Of a stretch of DNA of 53,390 nucleotides, positions 1 to 8,423 are shown piece after piece. The stretch spans positions 1-53,390 of the forward strand of contig CAJYSL010000435.1 of NCBI GenBank assembly GCA_913777515.1, in the 5' to 3' direction. Below the pieces are notes generated by a model, which saw only the letters and a program-made list of their open reading frames with translations, was not told the DNA's origin and ran no database searches. The first letter of the stretch is position 1. The number at the start of each line of letters is the position of its first letter. A program made the translations under genes and the position numbers. Source of the DNA: an uncultured Mucilaginibacter sp. Lineage in GTDB: Bacteria; Bacteroidota; Bacteroidia; Sphingobacteriales; Sphingobacteriaceae.

Positions 1-1247
1 TCGTCTTTAATATCACCATTAAAATAAACGGCTTTACTACTTACAGAATCCTGTTTTTCTATCAAATCAATACTGGGTGACTCGTCGGCAATGGTATTGA
101 TATGGTAACTGCTTTCGTCGCCTTGCCGGTTACCAGCAGCCATAGGTAGTATTTTATAGATGGTACTTTTTAAAATTCTTTCTGCATTTTCAAAAATACC
201 GTCGTTTTTAGCCTGAAGCAGTTTAGCATTGTTACCTGCAGTAAATTGCAATTGTTCGGCATGTTGTGCATGTACCTGCCATTTTACTACGGTACCCACA
301 GGAATATTCAGGTCGCCGGCATTACTCAATTTTTCGGAAGTTTTGTGCAGGTAAGTAGGGTACTGGAGTTCCACATCAAAATTAAGCAGTGAGGGCTTTA
401 AGTTTACTTTAATTACATAAGCATCAGAACTGTACCCATTAGCCGTAATGCGGAATGTTGTGTTTTGCTGCAGGTTGGTAAATAAGTAATGAAACTTAGA
501 TATGTTGTCTGCATCAAGCTTAAACGTATTATTACCGGTCTTAAGGTAAACGTTTGCGGGCAGGTTATTGCCTTCCAGCTTAACATCCAGTTTAAAATCG
601 CTGCCTTGTAGTACCGACAAGTTGTTGTTTTGTACAATAAATTTAAAAGGGGCCTTGGGGGCAAAATGCCGATTATGGTAAATGAGCCGTTTGGTGCCTT
701 CTGTTAATATAGTAGGTGCTATCAGTGCAATTAAAATAATAAGCGCTAACGGGAAGCCTACCCATTTAAGGTATTGCGTATTGTGTTTTAAATTGATAGC
801 CGATGGAAAGCTAATCGGATTTAATGCTACAATTTTTTGATTAATGCTGGCCTCGATTAATTGACGATGATATTCGTTTTGCTCGGCCTGCTTTTTAAGC
901 TGCAAAGTGTTAAGTAGTTTATCCTTAACATCGCCAAAGTGCTGACCTATAATTTCTGCAGCTTCATCATGGCTGATGGTTTTGCCTAAGTTTAAATAAG
1001 CAAACAACGAAGGAATGACCAGCCAAAATAACAGTAGTAGGTTGAGCAGAATAAAAGAGTAAAAAAGAATGGTGCGAAGTAGTGTATTGAAATTACCGAA
1101 GTATTCTAATAAAGTGATAGTAATATAGGCCGTAAGTAGTCCGGCACCTAAAAAGATAACACCCCGCAATAGATTGTTAAGGTAGTACTTGCGTATAAAA
1201 GCATCTACCTTATTAATTAATGCTAAGTAATTATCAGATGACTGCAT
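1..1247 (-). CDS. DUF4175-family membrane protein, N-terminal part (runs off the window)
   Basis: The minus strand is open from an ATG at 1245-1247 to the window edge, giving about 415 residues with no stop; the C-terminus lies outside. Three hydrophobic segments are visible near residues 25-50, 55-85 and about 145-165, followed by a soluble part with motifs such as APKAPFKFIVQNNNLSVLQG typical of the large Bacteroidota DUF4175 proteins, which are usually around 1100 residues. The family is uncharacterised: an inner-membrane anchor with a long periplasmic part is visible, the function is not. It was found by translating by eye, because the missing stop hides it from start-to-stop ORF scans. 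The family call is from recognition of the N-terminal pattern and is fairly confident. Confidence 0.75.
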   Translation of the reverse strand, partial: MQSSDNYLALINKVDAFIRKYYLNNLLRGVIFLGAGLLTAYITITLLEYFGNFNTLLRTILFYSFILLNLLLLFWLVIPSLFAYLNLGKTISHDEAAEIIGQHFGDVKDKLLNTLQLKKQAEQNEYHRQLIEASINQKIVALNPISFPSAINLKHNTQYLKWVGFPLALIILIALIAPTILTEGTKRLIYHNRHFAPKAPFKFIVQNNNLSVLQGSDFKLDVKLEGNNLPANVYLKTGNNTFKLDADNISKFHYLFTNLQQNTTFRITANGYSSDAYVIKVNLKPSLLNFDVELQYPTYLHKTSEKLSNAGDLNIPVGTVVKWQVHAQHAEQLQFTAGNNAKLLQAKNDGIFENAERILKSTIYKILPMAAGNRQGDESSYHINTIADESPSIDLIEKQDSVSSKAVYFNGDIKD

Positions 1248-1402
1248 ACTTAATGTAAACGTAGCTAATATAAAGCTAAACGAAAATTTTTAGAAAAATT
1301 TATAAATCTATCTGTCGTTAAAATTTATGCGATAAATAAATAAATTAAGCTGATGTTGTCTATTACCAGCAGTGAAGTAGCAATAAACGAAAAAAAGCAT
1401 AA

Positions 1403-1436
1403 AAAAACGCCGGCAATTTGCTTTGCCGGCGTTTTT
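1403..1436. terminator. Bidirectional intrinsic terminator
   Basis: A-tract, GC-rich stem of about 10 bp (ACGCCGGCAA pairing with TTGCCGGCGT), six-base loop and T-tract lie between 1403 and 1436. With A and T tracts on both sides it can work in both directions. It lies just downstream of the 1474-1968 gene, so it most likely ends that minus-strand transcript. Confidence 0.75.
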
Positions 1437-1473
1437 GACCTGTGACCAGGTATATAAATTATATTAAAAAAAA

Positions 1474-1968
1474 CTATTGAATCTCGCTGTTGGTTGCGTA
1501 AATATCATTAAAACGCAATTCGTTTAAGCCTAATACAACTTCGTTAGGAAATCTCCAGGCAGTGGTTTGTACACCTGCAAAACCGTCTACTACTGATAAG
1601 CCTGCCATAAACTGCTCGTCGGTACCTTTAAACATCAAAGGATAGTTAGGATTTTTAGCGTGTTTTACACGGCTGATTTTGATTTGCTCCAGCGCTTGTT
1701 TACGATACTGCTGAATATCACGTTGTACTAATGTTACAAACGACTTGTAATCAACCGAGCGCTTGTTAACGCTATTATAATCACGAAACAACTTTTCGGC
1801 AATATTAAGATCCCTTCTGTTCAGTTCTTTACTACCGGTAAAACCTTTAGCTTGTACATAGTCAACAAATCCGTTCCAGTAAGCACGGTCATCTCTTGAC
1901 GAGTTAAACTGTGCGAAAGAAGATGAAATCAACAAAGTGAAGAAGAAAGTAAAAAATACCTGTCTCAT
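1474..1968 (-). CDS. Small secreted protein of unknown function
   Basis: 164 residues with a clear Sec signal peptide (MRQVFFTFFFTLLISSSFAQ, cleavage expected after the AQ), followed by a mainly helical, charged mature part rich in Arg, Asp and Lys. I do not recognise a named family. It is monocistronic: a hairpin terminator follows at 1403-1436 and a plausible -7/-33 promoter precedes it at 1989-2021. The mature protein has no cysteines and no membrane segment, so a soluble periplasmic or exported protein is the best description. Confidence 0.7.
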   Translation of the reverse strand: MRQVFFTFFFTLLISSSFAQFNSSRDDRAYWNGFVDYVQAKGFTGSKELNRRDLNIAEKLFRDYNSVNKRSVDYKSFVTLVQRDIQQYRKQALEQIKISRVKHAKNPNYPLMFKGTDEQFMAGLSVVDGFAGVQTTAWRFPNEVVLGLNELRFNDIYATNSEIQ

Positions 1969-1988
1969 AGTTGTTGTACTTAGTCTAT

Positions 1989-2021
1989 AAAATTTATTAT
2001 TCCGTTTATAATTTTTACAAA
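1989..2021 (-). promoter_or_regulatory. Candidate Bacteroidota-type promoter for the 1474-1968 gene
   Basis: On the minus strand TTTG (2018-2021) is followed after 21 bases by TAAATTTT (1989-1996), seven of eight matches to the TAnnTTTG -7 box of Bacteroidota. It lies about 20-50 bases upstream of the start codon. The match is by eye only. Confidence 0.4.
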
Positions 2022-2748
2022 AGCTTCAATCTCAATTCCTGGCAACCATCTGTTTTACTGAACTGGCTATCTTACAGGTTGAATATTTTTGTGGTCAGTT
2101 TTAATGGCGAAAATCCATTAATTTCTGATTAATAAACAGTCGTCAATGCTTATGCCAATTGAGGCGAAGTTTACAAATGCAGCCTGTTTTGAAATTAACT
2201 TTATAGGTCATTAAAAATTAACTTGTAAGTTATCTGGCATAAAAAAAATAAAAAATCAGTGTAACAAATGCTGAACACCTACCGTATACAAGCGCGAACA
2301 TGTCATTTTTGTATTTTTTTCGCCAAAAGCAAGAGAAATTAATATGAGAAAGACTTAATAAAGAAAACTTGAAGTAAAAAAAATTAATTCGAAAATATCT
2401 CGATAACGAAGCTTGGCCTCGTGTAAATGTTTAGTTTTTTCACCATTGTGTGTTAAAACGCATACATGTTATAGGACACTTTGTACTATAAATAATTCGT
2501 TTTAACATTGTTGCATTTATTGTGCCATATTTCCATTTATTAAATGTAATATTTGTGTTGCTATCTTCAAGTGTATTTTGTGTTTAACCCTTAAGTTTTA
2601 GTCTTTCCTCAAAAAAAGCCTTTAGCGTCTTTAAAAACACGAAATTATAAATTACCTTTTCTAAAATGTTTACATTTCTGAACAGTAAATATCTTTTAAA
2701 TAGTTGTGATTTTGTGTTGATCAATTAAAAAAAATAAATCTGACAAAA

Positions 2749-2778
2749 TTGTTACAACTGTTGGTTTAAATAATTTTG
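2749..2778 (+). promoter_or_regulatory. Candidate Bacteroidota-type promoter
   Basis: TTG (2749-2751), a 19-base spacer, then a perfect TAATTTTG -7 box (2771-2778). Spacing and sequence fit the Bacteroidota consensus. It points towards tRNA-Pro about 180 bases downstream and could provide a longer leader transcript. The 1969-2958 stretch otherwise holds no gene I can support. Confidence 0.4.
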
Positions 2779-2911
2779 CCGTGGTTAATTGTTTAACTAT
2801 TTTAATACTGACCGCTGTTTGGAAAAGATAGAGTTAGCGAAGGGATAGCTTATATTTGTGATGGGCAGCAAGTGCGGTAGCAATCTTATTTTTTAATTTT
2901 TGCAAAACGTT

Positions 2912-2919
2912 TATATTTG
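2912..2919 (+). promoter_or_regulatory. -7 box (TATATTTG) immediately upstream of tRNA-Pro
   Basis: TATATTTG is a perfect TAnnTTTG match lying 39 bases before the tRNA. The expected -33 element is only a T-rich stretch, so the call is moderate. Confidence 0.45.
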
Positions 2920-2958
2920 CTGACCACATAAATGAGTAGTATAGCTATTTTATTTATT

Positions 2959-3032
2959 CGGGATGTAGCGTAGCCCGGTATCGCGCCAGCATGGGGTGCT
3001 GGAGGTCGTAGGTTCAAATCCTGCCATCCCGA
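2959..3032 (+). tRNA. tRNA-Pro(GGG)
   Basis: A 74-base cloverleaf. The acceptor stem CGGGATG (2959-2965) pairs fully with CATCCCG (3025-3031), with discriminator A at 3032. The D stem is GCG/CGC. The anticodon stem CCAGC/GCTGG encloses the loop 2991-2997 with anticodon GGG at 2993-2995. The T arm carries GGTTCAAATCC. CCA is not encoded, as is usual in Bacteroidota. The anticodon reads proline CCC/CCU codons. Confidence 0.95.
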
Positions 3033-3047
3033 CATTTTCAATATTAC

Positions 3048-3084
3048 AGAGCCTTTGAGTCATCAATTTAAGGGCTCTTTTTAT
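3048..3084 (+). terminator. Hairpin terminator downstream of tRNA-Pro
   Basis: AGAGCC (3048-3053) plus a few weaker pairs matches GGCTCT (3073-3078), followed by a T-rich run. It lies 16 bases after the tRNA and would end its transcript. The rest of 3033-3446 is AT-rich with no gene; a TAATTTTG -7-like box at 3320-3327 may serve cassette A. Confidence 0.6.
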
Positions 3085-3483
3085 TTTATCCAAGCCCAAC
3101 TTGTATAAGTTTTTTCAAACAGTGTTTCTTTGTTGAGCACAAATACCCAACACTTTTGCTCGGAGAATTACTAAAGCATAGTACCCACCAATATCAAATT
3201 TAATTCAATTTTTTTGGCGATTCTCTAATCTTGGAAACTCAAGAATGATATAGTCAATATCAAACATCACAACATAAAAGAGTAAATATCTTTATTAAAG
3301 ATTTTTAGAATAATAAAAATAATTTTGCAACTTCCGTTATTAAAATCAGCCTCTTAACCTAACCTGTCAGCATGCAAACTCCTCACTCAGAATAAAACCA
3401 ATCTTTTACTAAATCATATGCCTGACTGTCTTCTTGACGACTCGGCTTGGGCTTCTTGTATTCACACCTCATCACTTTACATT

Positions 3484-4184
3484 ATGTACAAAATCAAACT
3501 TTTAGCTTTAGGCACCCTCCTTCTGTTTTTTTGCGGAATCAATCACTCACAGACCAAACCTTTGCCGACAATATTATAGTTGGTGGCGATGATAATCAGA
3601 TGGGCGAAAATAAACGCCTGTATTTCGGTGGGGCCGGAGAAAATACCGACCCGCTGTGGATAAGCCGTTATGATCGTGCTTTTAATCAGAGCGATTTACG
3701 TATTAGCATCAGCGATGATGAGTCGGGTGACCGTTTAGTTGTTGGCACAACCTGGTGGTCCGACGGGCAATTTCATCCTTATCTTGTGGTGCAGTCAAAT
3801 GGGAGAGTAGGTATCGGTACCGAAACTATAGGTAATGAAAGATTGGCAGTTAACGGAAAAATCAGAGCTAAAGAAGTGGTAGTTGAGGCTAATTCTTGGG
3901 ATACGCCGTGGCCCGATTATGTTTTTAATAAAGACTATAAGTTATCGTCACTTAACAAGGTTGAAGATTACATTCAAAAGAATGGACATCTTCCAAGTAT
4001 ACCGTCTCAGCAATCTATCAATAAAGATGGAGCAAAGCTTGGAGAGTTGGTGAAGTTGCAGATGGAGAAAATAGAAGAACTTACATTATATGTAATTCAG
4101 CAACAGCACAAGCAAGATGCGCTTGAGCAAAAAATCAAAAATCAGCAGCGGCAGATTGCCGAGTTGGCTTCGGCTAAAAATTAA
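3484..4184 (+). pseudogene. Fibre-type secreted protein, frameshifted just after its signal peptide (cassette A)
   Basis: The ATG at 3484 opens a signal peptide ending FFCGINHS that closely matches the start of the fibre gene at 49055-49954, but this frame stops at 3577-3579. The body of the protein continues in another frame, open from upstream of 3484 to 4184. Restoring one base near 3552-3560, between the coding for NHSQ and QTFADN, joins the two. The body has a GRVGIGTETIGNERLAVNG repeat and the conserved C-terminal block (WPDYVF...LSSLNKVEDYI...HLPSIPS...LGELVKLQMEKIEELTLYVI) ending in a coiled coil. Alternatives are a sequencing error, or translation from a signal-less start at 3447 giving 245 residues. 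It heads cassette A, 44 bases before the RHS pseudogene. Confidence 0.7.
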
Positions 4185-4228
4185 ATTAAAACTATTTCAA
4201 TCCAAGTTCTAATTCACAGACGCGTCTT

Positions 4229-5023
4229 ATGAAGCGAATTTTATTTTTGTTTATCTCATTGTTTTTAGCGCAGCTAACTGTTGCTCAAAGCACCAATACT
4301 GACCTCAGTATTCCTAAAATTATTCCACCAGCTCCAGACGCGGCGGCGCTTGCACTCTATAGCTATATTCCCGTTAGTTATAGTACGGGAGTACCTGATA
4401 TCAGTATCCCTATTTATGAACTGAAAGCGGGTAAACTCTCCGTGCCGATTGGTATCTCTTATCATGCCAGTGGTAATAAAGTTCGGGATATTGCCAGCGT
4501 GGTAGGCTTAGGCTGGGCATTAAATGCAGGCGGAACTATAAGCCGGACCGTGCTAGGGCGAACAGACGAAGCGAATGACAACCGTTCTCCTTATAAGACT
4601 ACTGACGATATTATTAACGCCCGGGGAGCTGTACAAAATAATAGTGATGCTTTCAACCTAATTTATCAACTCCAGAATATGAGCAAGCAAAGTTTCGAAA
4701 CTCAGTCTGATCGTTATAGTTATAGCTTTGGTGGAAGGTCGGGAACTTTCCGCTTCGACTGGATCAATGGAAATACGCATTTTATTCCTTACGCTCCTTT
4801 AAAGCTAAATAAGGCTTTTCTCAATAATGATAACAGGCATGTCAATCTATACTACACCATCACCGACGAGAATGGTAATACCTACGAGTTTGCTGCAAAA
4901 GAAATGTCCAATCAAAGCGGACAGATGGCATTCACCGGCTGGAACCTGACAAAAATTATATCGGCTGATCAGAAAGACGATGTTAACTTTTTTTACTCTA
5001 CCGGTGAAACTGTTATAGAATAA
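4229..5023 (+). pseudogene. SpvB/TcB-like RHS protein, 5' fragment up to a nonsense codon (cassette A)
   Basis: 264 residues beginning with a Sec signal peptide (MKRILFLFISLFLAQLTVAQ), then the block TGVPDISIPIY, ISYHASG and GLGWALNAGGTISR. That block is shared with the intact genes at 22988-26119 and 39128-42505 and resembles the GLGW region of SpvB/TcB N-terminal domains. A TAA at 5021-5023 interrupts the frame in the middle of sequence that still reads like the family (GLSEVLAVGNGYKQGLVG follows), and a frameshift around 5065-5080 then moves the reading frame. Intact relatives run 1043 to 1125 residues without a break, so this is one broken gene with the 5053-7911 part. The fragment could still be secreted. 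Confidence 0.7.
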
Positions 5024-5052
5024 GGCCTTAGTGAAGTTCTGGCAGTGGGTAA

Positions 5053-7911
5053 TGGTTACAAGCAAGGCTTGGTAGGGACGTAAACTACAGCCCTACGCCC
5101 ACAAGTACAACACATACTCCGCAACGACTGGATAGAATAGAAACCAAGGATGCCATTGTTTATTTTGATTATCTGGCTGACCGGCAAGACGGCAGGCAAA
5201 CGAGATTAACCGGAATACGTGTTTTTAGCAAATTATCAAATACATTAATTCGTCGGGCTACTTTTAGTCAGTCTTACTTTGGTAACACTTCATCTCACTC
5301 GTTAAGATTAAAATTAGACAATGTAAAACTCGGTGGTGTTAACAATGATAATATTCAAAAATATGGATTTAGTTATGAGTCTTCGTCTGTTCTAGGGTAT
5401 TATTATACACCAAATTACTCTTTTCCCGGAGGCAATCAGTTTCTTGCCAGAATTCAGGAAGATTACTGGGGTTATGCAGGAGGGGTGGGAGGAATTCCAA
5501 AAGAATTTCTTTACTTTTTGTCCGCTGACGATCTTTCAACCTATGGCGGTGATCGCAATCCATCTATCTCCGGTGCTCAAATGAATATATTGCAGGAAAT
5601 CCAATATCCGACCGGCGGAAAGACAGAATTTGAGTTTGAACCTAACCGTACAAATGATCCTTATTTTTATGGCTATCCAAATCAAAATAATGCCAATAAC
5701 GGTGTAGTGGGCGGGGTTCGCGTAAGGAGCATCAAAAATTACAGTGCTGATAATGTATTGTCTTCTCAAAAAACCTTTATTTATAACAGCATAGGCGCTC
5801 AAAATAAGATTGGGCCTGCGCTGTTTTACTATCAGCAGCCGTACCATTATTATTATACGGAAACACAAAATGGAGGGCCGACGGGAATAAAAGATCACTA
5901 TGAAACATTTGACCATGTATGTACATCATCGAGTGTATACCCGCTTACTGCATTTGCCGGCTCACCGATAATATATAGTCAGGTTACAGAATATCAGGGA
6001 ACGGAGAGCAATAACATCGGGAAAACCGTTTATACCTATGATATCCCGCCCGAAACTACTATGGAGTCTTCTAATTTGTTAAGTTCTCCCAAATTTATCA
6101 GTGGCAGCACACTTGATCATGGATCACCAAATCCTTTGTTAAAGTCAACGGTAACCTACCGTAACGGCGGGGGAACATACCAACCGGTTAAATCAAACGC
6201 AAACATATACACCTATCTGAAAACCAATGAATTTCTAACCGGAATCCGGGTCGATTGGGTAAAAAGATTCATCGATAAAGGTGGCTATTACACGTCAGAT
6301 CAACCTGATGCTGTACTTTGGGATTACTTGGACTCTTACAACTGGGAGGCAACAAAGGGTTATGAACATGTTGCTTTGATTGACAGCAACATAATAACAG
6401 ATTTTTCCAACCCATCTGCACCGGTTACTACCATCACTAAAATGGAGTATGGTAATCCGGAACATTTACAGCCTACCCGGAAAACGGTAACTACCAGTGT
6501 TGATAACGAGCGAATAATTACAGACTTTAAGTATCCGCATGACTTTTCGGGTGCTCAGCCATACTCAGATATGGTTAATAATTATCATGTTTGGAATCCG
6601 GTAATTGAGACTGTAGAGTCTAAATTCAAGCCATCTGCGAGTACAATGGTTACAGCTGCAACTAAAACTGATTATCAGGTTTGGAATAATGATGCCCGTC
6701 AAATCTATCCCGCCTTGGTAAGCGCTAAAAAAGGATCAAACAATTACGAGCCACGAATTGAATACCGGAAATATGATAATAACGGCAATGTAACTGAAGC
6801 CGGTAAGTCATCGGCATCATCAACCAGCTATTTATGGGGTTACCAGGGTAAGTATCCCGTTGCGCAGGTAACCGGAGCCAAGGTAAATGAGGTATATCAC
6901 AACAATTTTGAAGAAGTAAGAGATTTTCCGGATTGGGCAGTAACGCTGGATGGTACGCATACCCATCAGGGTAAATATGCCGGAAAAATTTATAACGGTG
7001 GCCCGGTGGGGTCTGAAATTACTGCGCACAGTGACACCTGGCTTTCCATCGATTTGGCCGGCCAGCCTAAGCGCTTCCGCTACTCTTGCTGGGTATACAG
7101 CGACGGGCCCGAAGCTGATTTGCTTTTATTTATGAAAAAGCCTGGCGAAACCGGGTACTACACAGATGTAGTTGCCGTAACTAATAGCGTTGTTGGCAAG
7201 TGGGTTTTGATGCAGGGTGAGTATACAGTAGCCGCAAATATCACACAACTTAATTTGAGGATTGATAACAATGGCGGAGGAGGTAATATCTGGTTTGATG
7301 ATTTGCGGATATACCCTGCTGATGCACAGATGAGCACCTACACTTACGACCCATTGGTAGGGATGACCAGTGCCACAGATGCTAAGGGACAAGCCTCTTA
7401 TTATGAGTATGACGAGATGGGCCGGCTTGCAGTGGTTAGAGATCAGAATAAAAATATTATCAAAACCATCTGCTATAATTACCTTGGGCAGCAAACTGAT
7501 TGTTTTGCATTGCAAACCGGTAACGGGCAGCAAACGCTGTATGCCATGGTGCAGTTTGATAATTACCATCAAAGTTATAACGGCGATAGCTATGATAACA
7601 GCAATACAACAACGGCTAACGCATCTATCAAATTTTTTAGCGACCCTTACGGTAATACGCCGGTAACATTAACTGCGGGTATGGTCGTTAGCATCAGTCG
7701 CGATTATTACTGGTCTGACGAGTTTGGTTCCGGGTCAAGCAACCAGATTAACGATTATAGTATTCCTGCCGGTGTATCGAGTTACAACTTAGGGCAAATG
7801 ACGATCAATTATAACCGGAGTTATACAGACTATTCAGGTTATCATTACCAGTCCGAAGATTATTCTTACAGTGTAGTATCTCGTAACGGTAGTAATTATA
7901 CACCCTTATAA
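5053..7911 (+). pseudogene. SpvB/TcB-like RHS protein, 3' fragment after the frameshift (cassette A)
   Basis: Open from 5053 to 7911 (about 950 residues; first possible start GTG 5485). It continues the RHS/YD-like beta-strand repeats, then a lectin-like jelly-roll region at about 6890-7320 (EEVRDFPDWAVTLDGTHTHQ ... WVYSDGPEADLLLFMK ... IDNNGGGGNIWFDDLRIYP) that also occurs in 39128-42505 and resembles CBM4/9-type modules. It closes with the shared TYTYDPLVGMTSATDAKGQA segment. The last 110 or so residues, rich in Tyr, Asn and Ser, are an extra beta-type domain absent from the two relatives. As part of a broken gene it is probably not made at full length. Confidence 0.7.
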
Positions 7912-7924
7912 ATCCTAACTCCTT

Positions 7925-8422
7925 ATGAAAAAGACATCAATTATATTTTATACCGGTTTTTTGCTTTGTATAATATTAACAGCCTCATCTGCCGTTGCTC
8001 AAAAAGGGCAGGCTAAGCCAACTGTTAAAAACGATACGGCTTCAATGCCCCTGTCTGGGCAGATAGGTGTAAGTGCTGAAAAAGCCAAACGTATCCGCGA
8101 GGCCTTTAATTATAAGAAAGACGAGATACAACAGTTGTTGCGCGACACGGTTATTAAGCCGCTGGTAAAGCAGGAAAAACTGCGTAAGCTTATGCAAGAG
8201 CGCAGGCAGTATTTGAGCACTGTGGTAGATAAAAAGCTTTTGGATACGCTCAAAGCCGTTTATAAAAACCGCCCCGACAGGTTTGCCGTGCAACACCAGG
8301 AAATGCAAAAGCGCAGCCTTGACCAATTTAATCAAAAAGCACAGCATATTCATATCAATCCGCAAGTAGCAGACAGTACAATGCGTAGCCATCATGTTAA
8401 ACCTAAAAAACAATTGCGCTAA
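7925..8422 (+). CDS. Small secreted helical protein between the two RHS genes of cassette A
   Basis: 165 residues with a Sec signal peptide ending SSAVAQ, then a charged, helix-prone mature part without cysteines or membrane segments (LRDTVIKPLVKQEKLRKLMQ and following). It starts 13 bases after the RHS pseudogene and ends one base before the ATG of the next RHS gene, so it is in the same transcript. I do not recognise the family. Its place between the two RHS partners, and its absence from cassettes B and C, suggest an accessory role such as a periplasmic chaperone, but that is speculation. Confidence 0.75.
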   Translation: MKKTSIIFYTGFLLCIILTASSAVAQKGQAKPTVKNDTASMPLSGQIGVSAEKAKRIREAFNYKKDEIQQLLRDTVIKPLVKQEKLRKLMQERRQYLSTVVDKKLLDTLKAVYKNRPDRFAVQHQEMQKRSLDQFNQKAQHIHINPQVADSTMRSHHVKPKKQLR

Positions 8423-8423
8423 T

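Noticed and set aside
3011-3032. Attachment-site duplication of the tRNA-Pro 3' end
   Set aside because: I looked for the T-arm/acceptor sequence elsewhere in the window by eye and found no second copy.
4990-5100. Programmed frameshift or stop readthrough in the cassette A RHS gene
   Set aside because: Two separate lesions are needed (TAA and a frame change) and no slippery heptamer or stimulatory structure was found near them; decay is simpler.
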